A stretch of 7,074 bases of DNA, from positions 1 through 7,074 of the forward strand of contig CAXTMS010000178.1 in NCBI GenBank assembly GCA_964245345.1, given 5' to 3'. The notes below the pieces were generated by a model, which was given only the letters and a program-made list of their open reading frames with translations, had not been told where the DNA came from and made no database searches. The translations under genes were made by a program, and so were the position numbers. Position 1 is the stretch's first letter, and each line of letters opens with the position of its first letter. The stretch is from Lichenicola sp964245345 (GTDB lineage: Bacteria > Pseudomonadota > Alphaproteobacteria > Acetobacterales > Acetobacteraceae). Positions 1 to 5,073 of this stretch are shown in pieces.

Positions 1-493
1 CGCGTATCCCCGACAGCGGGTTCTTCACCTCGTGCGCCAGGATCGCCGCCATGCCCGACACGCTGCGCGCGGCGTTGCGGAACAACAGCTGCCGGTCGAG
101 CGCGCGGGCGGCGGACGCGTCGTGCAGCGTCAGCAGCACGAAGCCCGCCGCCTCGATCACCGGCGCTCCCTGCACGGTGATCCCCTGCCGATGCAGCCGC
201 GGCCCCTCGAGCACCAGCTCGTGCTCGACGATGGTGCTGCCGTTCAGCCTGACCTGCTCGATCAGCAGGAACAGCGGATGGTCGAGCGGCACCAGGTCGC
301 GCAGCTCCAGCTGCCGCAGCTGCCCCTTGGACATGCCGAAGAACGGCTCCGCCGCCCCGTTGACGAAGCAGATGCCATTGGCCTCGTCGAGCATCAGCAC
401 CGGGATCGGCAGCGACTCCATGACCGCCGCCGTGTCCGGAACCGATGCCGCTCCTGTTCGCTCCGGCTTCCTGGCGACCGCCACAACCCTCAC
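1..493 (-). CDS. ntrB: Nitrogen-regulation sensor kinase NtrB, N-terminal part (cut by window edge)
   Basis: This is the first 164 residues of a cytoplasmic PAS-containing histidine kinase. In the NtrB family, the kinase phosphorylates or dephosphorylates the response regulator NtrC under PII control to match transcription to nitrogen supply. A PAS-like domain spans roughly residues 25-130, beginning around MESLPIPVLMLDEANG. The dimerisation/phosphoacceptor H-box follows, with AAILAHEVKNPLSGIR placing the phospho-accepting His at residue 154. The LAHE.KNPL.GIR form is typical of NtrB rather than of generic kinases. No membrane segment is visible, as expected for NtrB and unlike NtrY. The GTG start at 493 is chosen because it overlaps the dusB TGA (GTGA) and has AGGA 9 nt upstream. 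ATG at 421 is the alternative start, but it would remove the 24-residue leader before the PAS. The catalytic ATPase domain and the expected ntrC lie beyond position 1. Family assignment is strong; exact N-terminus moderate. Confidence 0.9.
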   Translation of the reverse strand, partial: MRVVAVARKPERTGAASVPDTAAVMESLPIPVLMLDEANGICFVNGAAEPFFGMSKGQLRQLELRDLVPLDHPLFLLIEQVRLNGSTIVEHELVLEGPRLHRQGITVQGAPVIEAAGFVLLTLHDASAARALDRQLLFRNAARSVSGMAAILAHEVKNPLSGIR

Positions 494-1605
494 GCGGCGA
501 TGTCCTGCACCGCGTCCGCCGGGCAGGTGCCGGCTTCCCGCCGTCCGCCGCTCTCGATCTGGCGGTCGTAGAACGCCCCGATCAAGGCGATTGCCGCCTC
601 CGCGTCGTCCAGCCGGTTCACTGCGGCGCGGAACTGCGCCGATCCAGGCAGGCCGGACGAGTACCAGGACACGTGCTTGCGCGCGAGGCGCAGCCCGGGG
701 TGGACCCCGAAATGCGACAACATGGCGCGGTAATGCTCGAGCACGATCGCCTTCTCGTCGGCCAGTCCCGGGTCCGGCTGGGCCTCGCCGGTGGCGAGCG
801 CCTGCGCCACCTGCGCCGGCAGCCACGGCCTGCCGTAGCAGCCGCGCCCGATCATGACCCCGTCCGCCCCGGACAGCCGCATTGCCTGCCGCGCGTCGCC
901 CACGCTCAGGATGTCGCCGTTGACGATCACCGGCAGCCGGACCGCCTGCTTGACCGCGCGCACGAAGCCCCAGTCGGCCCGGCCGGTGTAGAACTGCTGC
1001 CGGGTGCGCCCGTGCACCGTCACCATGCGTATGCCCGACGCTTCGGCGATGCGGGCCAGCGCTGGCGCGTTCAGGCTGTCGTGGTCCCAGCCCATTCGCA
1101 TCTTCAGCGTGACCGGCACCGGCACCGCGCGCACGGTCGCGTCCAGCAGCCGCCCGGCCAGCCGCTCGTCGCGCATCAGCGCCGAGCCCGCCTGCTGTCC
1201 CACCGCCACCTTCTTCACCGGGCAGCCGAAATTGATGTCGATCAGGTCGGCGCCCCGGTCCACCGCGATGCGTGCCGCTTCCGCCATCGCCTCCGGCTCG
1301 CAGCCGGCAAGCTGCACCGCGTTCGGCCCGGCGTTGGGACCGGCATCCGCCACCTCCGCCATGCGCAGGGTCGCGGCGTTCTCGCGCACCATGGCCCACG
1401 AGGCGATCATCTCCGACACCACCAGCCCGGCGCCCAGGCGGCGCGCGAGGCGGCGATACGGCAGGTCGGTCACGCCCGACATCGGCGCCAGGATCACCGG
1501 CCGCTCGATCACCACCCCGCCCAGGTCGATCGGCCGCAGCCGCGTCGGCGGCTGCGACGCCGTTTCGGTCGCCTCCGCTGCCTGCAAATTGAGTGGAATG
1601 CCCAT
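490..1605 (-). CDS. dusB: tRNA-dihydrouridine synthase DusB (NifR3-like)
   Basis: This 371-residue FMN enzyme reduces specific uridines in the tRNA D-loop to dihydrouridine with NAD(P)H. The N-terminal TIM barrel carries APMSGVTDLPYRRLARR near residues 40-56 (FMN binding). DINFGCPVKKV follows near 123-133, with the catalytic Cys at 128. Further flavin and substrate-contact motifs are KMRMGW (168-173), TVHGRTR (196-202), NGDI (229-232) and MIGRGCYGRPW (251-261). The C-terminal helical tRNA-binding domain contains RKHVSWYSSGLPGSAQFR. Length is slightly above the usual 320-350 residues because of a short Ala/Thr-rich N-terminal leader. A GPNA unit is duplicated (about residues 89-96) just before VQLAGCEP. 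The ATG at 1605 is the only convincing start, though the ribosome binding site is poor. Its stop overlaps ntrB, giving the dusB-ntrB arrangement (historically nifR3-ntrB-ntrC) found across alphaproteobacteria. ispDF is divergent. Confidence 0.96.
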   Translation of the reverse strand: MGIPLNLQAAEATETASQPPTRLRPIDLGGVVIERPVILAPMSGVTDLPYRRLARRLGAGLVVSEMIASWAMVRENAATLRMAEVADAGPNAGPNAVQLAGCEPEAMAEAARIAVDRGADLIDINFGCPVKKVAVGQQAGSALMRDERLAGRLLDATVRAVPVPVTLKMRMGWDHDSLNAPALARIAEASGIRMVTVHGRTRQQFYTGRADWGFVRAVKQAVRLPVIVNGDILSVGDARQAMRLSGADGVMIGRGCYGRPWLPAQVAQALATGEAQPDPGLADEKAIVLEHYRAMLSHFGVHPGLRLARKHVSWYSSGLPGSAQFRAAVNRLDDAEAAIALIGAFYDRQIESGGRREAGTCPADAVQDIAA

Positions 1606-1643
1606 GCCTTGGGCAAATTACGCGCTGCAGCCCCCCGGCGCAA
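1606..1643 (-). promoter_or_regulatory. Candidate sigma70-like promoter for dusB-ntrB
   Basis: Reading the minus strand, TTGCGC (1643-1638) and TAATTT (1620-1615) are separated by exactly 17 bp. Each matches the sigma70 consensus at only 3 of 6 positions. TAATTT is one of the few AT-rich hexamers in a very GC-rich spacer. Transcription would begin around 1608, leaving almost no leader before the ATG at 1605, so the message would be nearly leaderless. That fits the absence of a good Shine-Dalgarno sequence. This is a pattern match only. Confidence 0.27.
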
Positions 1644-1717
1644 TTGGATCACGCGCCGTCCACCACGATCTTCCGGAGATATTGACCAAATCCCGGCTGC
1701 GCAGCATTGCTCCGCGC

Positions 1718-2884
1718 ATGCGCATCGCCGCCCTCCTCCTGGCCGCCGGAACCGGGCGCCGCTACGGCACCGCCACGCCGAAGCAGTTCGTCAAGCTCGG
1801 CAGCCGCGCCGTGATCCGCCACGCCGCCGAGGCGCTGCTGCCGCACGTGACGCTTCTGCAGCCGGTCGGCGACGCCAACCTGCTGGACGCGGTGCTGCAC
1901 GGCCTCGATCCGGGCGAAACGATCCTGCGCCGGCCGGTCCCGGGCGGCACCACGCGCCAGCACAGCGTCCATGCCGGGCTGGAAGCGCTGGACGCCCTGC
2001 CGGCCGACCAGCGCCCGGAGCTCGTGCTGGTGCATGACGGCGCCCGTCCCTACGTTCCTGCCGAACTGGTCCGGCGCGTGCTGTCGGCCCTCGACCGCCA
2101 TGACGGCGCCATTCCCTGCGTTCCCGTGGCCGACACCCTCAAGCGCGGCCGGAACGGCGTGATCGCCGAGACGGTGCCGCGTGACGACCTGGTGCGGGCG
2201 CAGACCCCGCAGGGCTTCCGCTTCGCCCTGCTGCGCGACCTTCACCGCGCCGCGGCAGCCGGCGACGGCCCTTCCCTCACCGACGACGCGTCGCTGCTGG
2301 AGTATGCCGGCCACGCGGTGGCGCTGGTGCCGGGCTCGGAGGACAACATCAAGCTCACGGTCGAGGAGGACCTGGTGCGACTCGAGCGGCTCATCGGCCC
2401 GGCGCTGCTGCCGCGCACCGGCACCGGCTTCGACGTGCACGTGTTCGCGCCGGACCGCGCGCTGGTCCTGTGCGGCGTTTCCGTGCCGCATTCCCTCGGC
2501 CTTGCTGGCCATTCCGACGCCGATGTCGGCATCCACGCGCTGTGCGACGCGATCTACGGCGCACTGGCGGAAGGCGACATCGGCCGACACTTCCCGCCCA
2601 GCGAGGCCACCTGGAAGGACGCCGACAGCGCCCGCTTCCTCCTGCACGCCGCCGAGCGCATCGCAGCCCGCGGCGGCATGCTGGTGAATGCCGACGTCAC
2701 CCTGATCTGCGAGCAGCCCAAGATCGGCCCGCACGCCCTCGCCATGCGCGAGCGCCTGGCCGCCCTGCTCGGAGTCGAGCTCGACCGGATCTCGGTCAAG
2801 GCGACCACCACCGAGCGGCTCGGCTTCACCGGCCGCGGCGAAGGCATCGCCGCCCAGGCCTCCGCCACCGTCCTGGTGCCCTAG
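1718..2884 (+). CDS. ispDF: Bifunctional IspD/IspF enzyme of the MEP isoprenoid pathway
   Basis: This 388-residue cytoplasmic fusion enzyme joins two steps of isoprenoid precursor synthesis. IspD (about residues 1-228) transfers CMP from CTP to 2-C-methyl-D-erythritol 4-phosphate. It shows the nucleotide loop AALLLAAGTGRRYG, PKQF with Lys22, VHDGARP with Asp107, PVADTLKR, TPQGF, and DNIKLT with Lys212. IspF (about 233-388) forms the 2,4-cyclodiphosphate. It has GTGFDVHVF with metal ligands Asp239 and His241, and GHSDADVGIHA with His273. The 34-residue spacing from Asp239 to His273 equals that of E. coli D8/H42. It also shows GDIGRHFPPS and KATTTERLGFTGRGEG with the second metal-site Glu366. 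Such fusions are common in alphaproteobacteria; the intervening step, IspE, is not in this window. The ATG at 1718 is chosen because IspD proteins begin right at this IAALLLAAG strand, although the frame is open much further upstream. No clear ribosome binding site precedes it. Confidence 0.97.
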   Translation: MRIAALLLAAGTGRRYGTATPKQFVKLGSRAVIRHAAEALLPHVTLLQPVGDANLLDAVLHGLDPGETILRRPVPGGTTRQHSVHAGLEALDALPADQRPELVLVHDGARPYVPAELVRRVLSALDRHDGAIPCVPVADTLKRGRNGVIAETVPRDDLVRAQTPQGFRFALLRDLHRAAAAGDGPSLTDDASLLEYAGHAVALVPGSEDNIKLTVEEDLVRLERLIGPALLPRTGTGFDVHVFAPDRALVLCGVSVPHSLGLAGHSDADVGIHALCDAIYGALAEGDIGRHFPPSEATWKDADSARFLLHAAERIAARGGMLVNADVTLICEQPKIGPHALAMRERLAALLGVELDRISVKATTTERLGFTGRGEGIAAQASATVLVP

Positions 2885-2893
2885 CGGCCTGCA

Positions 2894-2917
2894 CCTTCCC
2901 GGTGCCACGCCGGAAGG
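2894..2917 (+). terminator. Weak hairpin just after ispDF
   Basis: CCTTCCCGG and CCGGAAGG can pair with one bulged C around a short loop, starting 9 nt after the ispDF stop. No T-tract follows, so it could be an RNA 3'-end stabiliser, a weak terminator, or chance in GC-rich DNA. Confidence 0.2.
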
Positions 2918-2974
2918 CTACGGCACTGGCGCCTCGACCGGCGGAGACGGCTCCGGGCATGCCTCGGCTCCGAT

Positions 2975-3012
2975 CCGCAACCGGGCCTGCGCCGGCGCAG
3001 GCCCGGTTGCGG
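2975..3012. terminator. Perfect 38-bp palindrome between convergent genes
   Basis: Both 19-nt arms, each starting CCGCAACCGGGC read inward from its own side, are exact reverse complements with no unpaired centre. As RNA, either strand would form a very stable hairpin with a GCCGGC centre. It lies between the ispDF stop (2884) and the nitroreductase stop (3019), where a bidirectional terminator is expected. No U-tract follows on either strand, so it is not a canonical intrinsic terminator. Alternatives are a REP-like dispersed element or a Rho-assisted end or 3' stabiliser. The palindrome itself is seen directly; its role is inferred. Confidence 0.55.
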
Positions 3013-3018
3013 CCAGTC

Positions 3019-3621
3019 CTAGGCCTCGTTGCGGAACCGCCCTTCCATCGCGAACTGTGCCACCGGCAGGCGTCCGTTCGGCTCCTCGCGCGCCTGCATC
3101 GCTTCCGGCAGCAGATCCTTGTCGCCCCTGCGGCCGATCACGATCGCCGCCTCGACCCGGTAGCCCTGCGGCACCTGCAGCTTTGCGAACGCGGTGTCCA
3201 TGTCGAAGCCGACCATGGCATGCGCGGCCCAGCCGGAGATCGACGCCTGCAGGGCAAGATAGGCGCAGCCTGACCCGGTATCGAACGAATGGCTGTGCGA
3301 CGGGATCTCGCGATCCTTGCCCGGCGGCAGCAGCGTGGACTTCGACAACACCACCACCAGCGCAGACCCGTTCTTCGCCCAGGACTGGTTGTACTCGTTC
3401 AGCAGCCCGAACAGCGTGTCCCAGCTCGGCGTGTCGCGCAGCGCGTAGATGAACCGCCAGGGCTGCGAGTTGTACGAGGACGGCGCCCATCGCGCCGCCT
3501 CGAACAGCGTCATCAGCTCCGCCTCCGAGATCGCCTCTCCGGTGAAGCTGCGCGGCGACCAGCGTTCCAGGAACCGCGGATCGATCGGATAGTCCGCCAC
3601 GCGGGCGTTGGCTTCGGTCAT
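3019..3621 (-). CDS. Nitroreductase-family FMN oxidoreductase
   Basis: This 200-residue protein belongs to the nitroreductase fold family: homodimeric, FMN-bound, NAD(P)H-dependent enzymes that reduce nitroaromatics, quinones or activated double bonds. FMN-contact motifs are visible as ERWSPRSF (residues 19-26) and ARWAPSSYNSQPWRF (43-57). The central helix FDTGSGCAYLALQASISGW (113-131) and the AAIVIGRRGDKDLLPEAMQARE segment (158-179) are also typical. There is no signal peptide or membrane segment, and the length is normal. I choose the ATG at 3621 because AGGAG (3633-3629) lies 7 nt upstream. ATG 3627 would abut that site, and the upstream start at 3681 would add Arg-rich residues foreign to the family. 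It is probably transcribed alone: a 124-nt gap containing a palindrome separates it from the small ORF upstream, and it converges on ispDF. The physiological substrate cannot be read from sequence, so no gene symbol is given. Confidence 0.92.
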   Translation of the reverse strand: MTEANARVADYPIDPRFLERWSPRSFTGEAISEAELMTLFEAARWAPSSYNSQPWRFIYALRDTPSWDTLFGLLNEYNQSWAKNGSALVVVLSKSTLLPPGKDREIPSHSHSFDTGSGCAYLALQASISGWAAHAMVGFDMDTAFAKLQVPQGYRVEAAIVIGRRGDKDLLPEAMQAREEPNGRLPVAQFAMEGRFRNEA

Positions 3622-3628
3622 GCGCATT

Positions 3629-3633
3629 CTCCT
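3629..3633 (-). promoter_or_regulatory. Ribosome binding site deciding the nitroreductase start
   Basis: AGGAG on the minus strand is followed by a 7-nt gap to the ATG at 3621. It rules against the longer 220-residue reading and against the ATG two codons upstream. Confidence 0.8.
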
Positions 3634-3715
3634 GCGTATGACGCCCCGGAACCCGGTGCGGACGGGGCGCCGAGCCGGCACGATGGCCGAGCCGCCTTAT
3701 TCCCGCAAGCGGAAC

Positions 3716-3735
3716 GGGCTGCCCCGGGGCAGCCC
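3716..3735 (-). terminator. Perfect 20-bp GC palindrome after the small membrane ORF
   Basis: GGGCTGCCCC and its exact reverse complement are directly abutted. On the minus strand this hairpin begins 10 nt after the stop of the small ORF (3746). That position suits a terminator for the asmA-atp12-acyP-small ORF cluster. No U-tract follows, so intrinsic termination is not certain. Confidence 0.45.
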
Positions 3736-3745
3736 ATGGCCGTCC

Positions 3746-3907
3746 TCAGTACAGGGCGCAGACCACCACGGCCACCGGCATCGCGGCCAGGACGATCCAC
3801 GACCCCATCGCACAATGCGCGAGCACCGCTGCCGTCCGACGCTTCAGCCGACGCGACAGCGTCGACACGGGAAGGCGCTGCTCGGTGCCCGTGGTGTCGT
3901 GGTTCAT
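3746..3907 (-). CDS. Small single-span membrane protein, unrecognised
   Basis: I do not recognise this 53-residue ORF, so no function is proposed. It has a polar N-terminus, a basic stretch RRLKRR (residues 19-24), then a mostly hydrophobic run to the C-terminus (about 26-53, including GSWIVLAAMPVAVVVCALY). This predicts one membrane helix with the N-terminus in the cytoplasm by the positive-inside rule. About 47 of 53 codons end in G or C, as expected for a real gene here. The ATG at 3907 is preferred. GTG at 3937 would add ten residues (MFLATWNGNT) but has no spaced ribosome binding site, and the site before 3907 is itself weak (GGGAAC). It starts 66 nt after acyP on the same strand, so it could be the last cistron of that operon, and a palindrome follows its stop. 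An overlapping reading from 3977 to 3618 has poorer codon use and is probably spurious. Confidence 0.48.
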   Translation of the reverse strand: MNHDTTGTEQRLPVSTLSRRLKRRTAAVLAHCAMGSWIVLAAMPVAVVVCALY

Positions 3908-3973
3908 GGTGTTCCCGTTCCAGGTGGCGAGAAACACCTAGCAGCAACCCCGCCTTCTTGATGTAACCGATCG

Positions 3974-4315
3974 TCACGTATCATCGGCACCTGAAACAGG
4001 CGTGTGGACAGCACCCCGCTGTGGCGTCGCGGCGTTCGCAACCTGTCGGAACCCGCCATCCGGCACGGGATCCGGCCACGGCGCGGCCACCACCTGATCC
4101 ACCCTGGCCTGTGCCGGACCGCGCCGTGCCGCCACCTCGAGGCGGTCCAGCACCTCCGGCAACCCGCGTAGAACCGCCTCGACCCGGCCATCGGACAGGT
4201 TGCGCACCCAGCCTGCCACCCCGGCGGCTTCCGCCTCGGCCTGCAGCCACATGCGGTAGCCGACCCCCTGCACCCGCCCGTCGATCAACCAGTGCCGCGT
4301 CGCCGGTTCGGCCAT
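3974..4315 (-). CDS. acyP: Acylphosphatase with C-terminal extension
   Basis: Acylphosphatase hydrolyses the carboxyl-phosphate bond of acyl phosphates in the cytoplasm. The signature GRVQGVGYRMW occupies residues 13-23, with the phosphate-binding Arg at 21. GWVRNLSDGRVEA follows, with the catalytic Asn at 39. The family core is about 90 residues and ends here near GGFRQ. The protein is 113 residues long, so it carries a tail of about 23 residues. In that tail 11 of 24 codons end in A or T, far more than in neighbouring genes, suggesting recently recruited 3' sequence. The ATG at 4315 is fixed by an ideal AGGAGG 7 nt upstream, although the same frame is open much further 5'. It follows atp12 by 38 nt and is probably co-transcribed with it. 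The metabolic role of bacterial acylphosphatases is still vague, and the context does not settle it. Confidence 0.93.
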   Translation of the reverse strand: MAEPATRHWLIDGRVQGVGYRMWLQAEAEAAGVAGWVRNLSDGRVEAVLRGLPEVLDRLEVAARRGPAQARVDQVVAAPWPDPVPDGGFRQVANAATPQRGAVHTPVSGADDT

Positions 4316-4322
4316 CCCGTCG

Positions 4323-4328
4323 CCTCCT
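4323..4328 (-). promoter_or_regulatory. Strong ribosome binding site of acyP
   Basis: A full AGGAGG lies 7 nt before the ATG at 4315, inside the 38-nt gap after atp12. It is the best Shine-Dalgarno match seen in the window. It suggests acyP is translated efficiently and independently of the upstream cistron, unlike atp12, which overlaps its predecessor. Confidence 0.8.
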
Positions 4329-4353
4329 GGTTCCCTTCCCGCCGCGCCCGCTG

Positions 4354-5073
4354 CTAGCGCGACAAGGCGATGAAGCGCGCGGCATCCTCGACCTCGCGTC
4401 CGATCATTCCGTGCCGAGCCTCGGCCTCGCGGTCGGCGCCCCAGCGCCCCAGCTGGTCGAGCTCGTCGAGCAGCGCGAGCCGGGTCGCATCCGGCGGCGA
4501 CAGCACGCCCTCCGCCAGCGCCAGCGCCAGCACCAGGCCGCCAAGGACCGGAACCAGCACCCCGAGTCCGGTCAACACCGCATCCGTTTGCGCCGCCAGC
4601 ACCCCGGCCATCGCCGTCGACGCGTCGTGCGGCTGCGACACCGGCATCACCCCCTCCGTGGTCCGCAGCCGGATGCCGTGGCGGGACGCGCACCAGTCCA
4701 GCCAGGGCTGCCATTCCGCCTGCTGGCGCGCGCGAAGCTCGGCCGGATGCGTCGCCCGGTAGCACAGCAGCTCGCCGTCGACGTAGCCGAGCAGGCTCGT
4801 CACGATTGCTGCCCGCCCAGGCGACACCCGCTCCTGCTGCGTCGCCGCCAGCCTGGTCATCGGCAGCGCGTCGAACGCGACCGTTCCGTCCGGCACGCCC
4901 TTCCCCGCCGCATCCCATTCCGTCGCCACCGCACCGGCCAAGGCCTGCGTCCCAACGCGCAGCCGCTTCCCGCCGGGAAGGCGCAGCGGCTGCGCATCCA
5001 GCATGATCACGAACCCGTCGCCATCGGCGGCCATCCTGGCTTCCGTCCAAACCCGCCGGACAGGCGCCTTCAC
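4354..5073 (-). CDS. ATP12-family F1-ATPase assembly chaperone
   Basis: This 239-residue soluble protein belongs to the ATP12 family, which binds the F1 alpha subunit during ATP synthase assembly in mitochondria and alphaproteobacteria. The family pattern is visible throughout: GFVIMLDAQPLRLPGGKRLRV (20-40), ALAGAVATEWDA (44-55), LPMTRLAATQQ (70-80), GELLCYRA (100-107), WQPWLDWC (121-128), and a TTEGVMPVSQP segment (138-148). The C-terminal helical part LLDELDQLGRWGADREAEAR (201-220) and EVEDAARFIAL follow. Length is usual for alphaproteobacterial members. The start is the GTG at 5073, which overlaps the upstream asmA-like stop (GTGA). No good Shine-Dalgarno is seen, so translation is probably coupled. 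The frame stays open far upstream inside the asmA-like gene, but that stretch is a Gly/Ala/Arg-rich shadow. acyP follows 38 nt downstream. Identity is confident by motif pattern. The alpha-subunit partner is known for the yeast protein and inferred here. Confidence 0.93.
   Translation of the reverse strand: MKAPVRRVWTEARMAADGDGFVIMLDAQPLRLPGGKRLRVGTQALAGAVATEWDAAGKGVPDGTVAFDALPMTRLAATQQERVSPGRAAIVTSLLGYVDGELLCYRATHPAELRARQQAEWQPWLDWCASRHGIRLRTTEGVMPVSQPHDASTAMAGVLAAQTDAVLTGLGVLVPVLGGLVLALALAEGVLSPPDATRLALLDELDQLGRWGADREAEARHGMIGREVEDAARFIALSR

Noticed and set aside
1004..1717. Longer N-terminus for ispDF
   Set aside because: The upstream in-frame part lies antisense to dusB and IspD homologues start at the nucleotide-binding strand. 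A TTG at 1682 has GGAG only 3 nt away, too close to serve.
1649..2908. Long open frame on the minus strand opposite ispDF (419 codons)
   Set aside because: It is the antisense of a well-supported gene. The translation is Arg/Gly/Ala/Val-rich with no recognisable motif, the usual shadow in very GC-rich DNA.
3622..3681. Upstream start for the nitroreductase at 3681
   Set aside because: It would add an Arg-rich stretch not seen in the family, while a well-spaced AGGAG points to the ATG at 3621.
3922..3939. AGGTG/CACCT inverted repeat upstream of the small ORF
   Set aside because: Only 5 bp with an 8-nt loop and no T-tract; expected by chance in this sequence.
3618..3977. 119-codon minus-strand frame starting at a GTG that overlaps the acyP stop
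   Set aside because: Codon third positions are poorer in G/C than in the overlapping 53-codon frame. It runs through the 20-bp palindrome and into the nitroreductase ribosome binding site, and its product is low in complexity.
4512..4530. Short GCCAGC tandem repeat
   Set aside because: It encodes the Ala-Leu alternation of a conserved ATP12 helix (LVLALALAEG), so it is explained by coding and is too short to be a separate repeat element.
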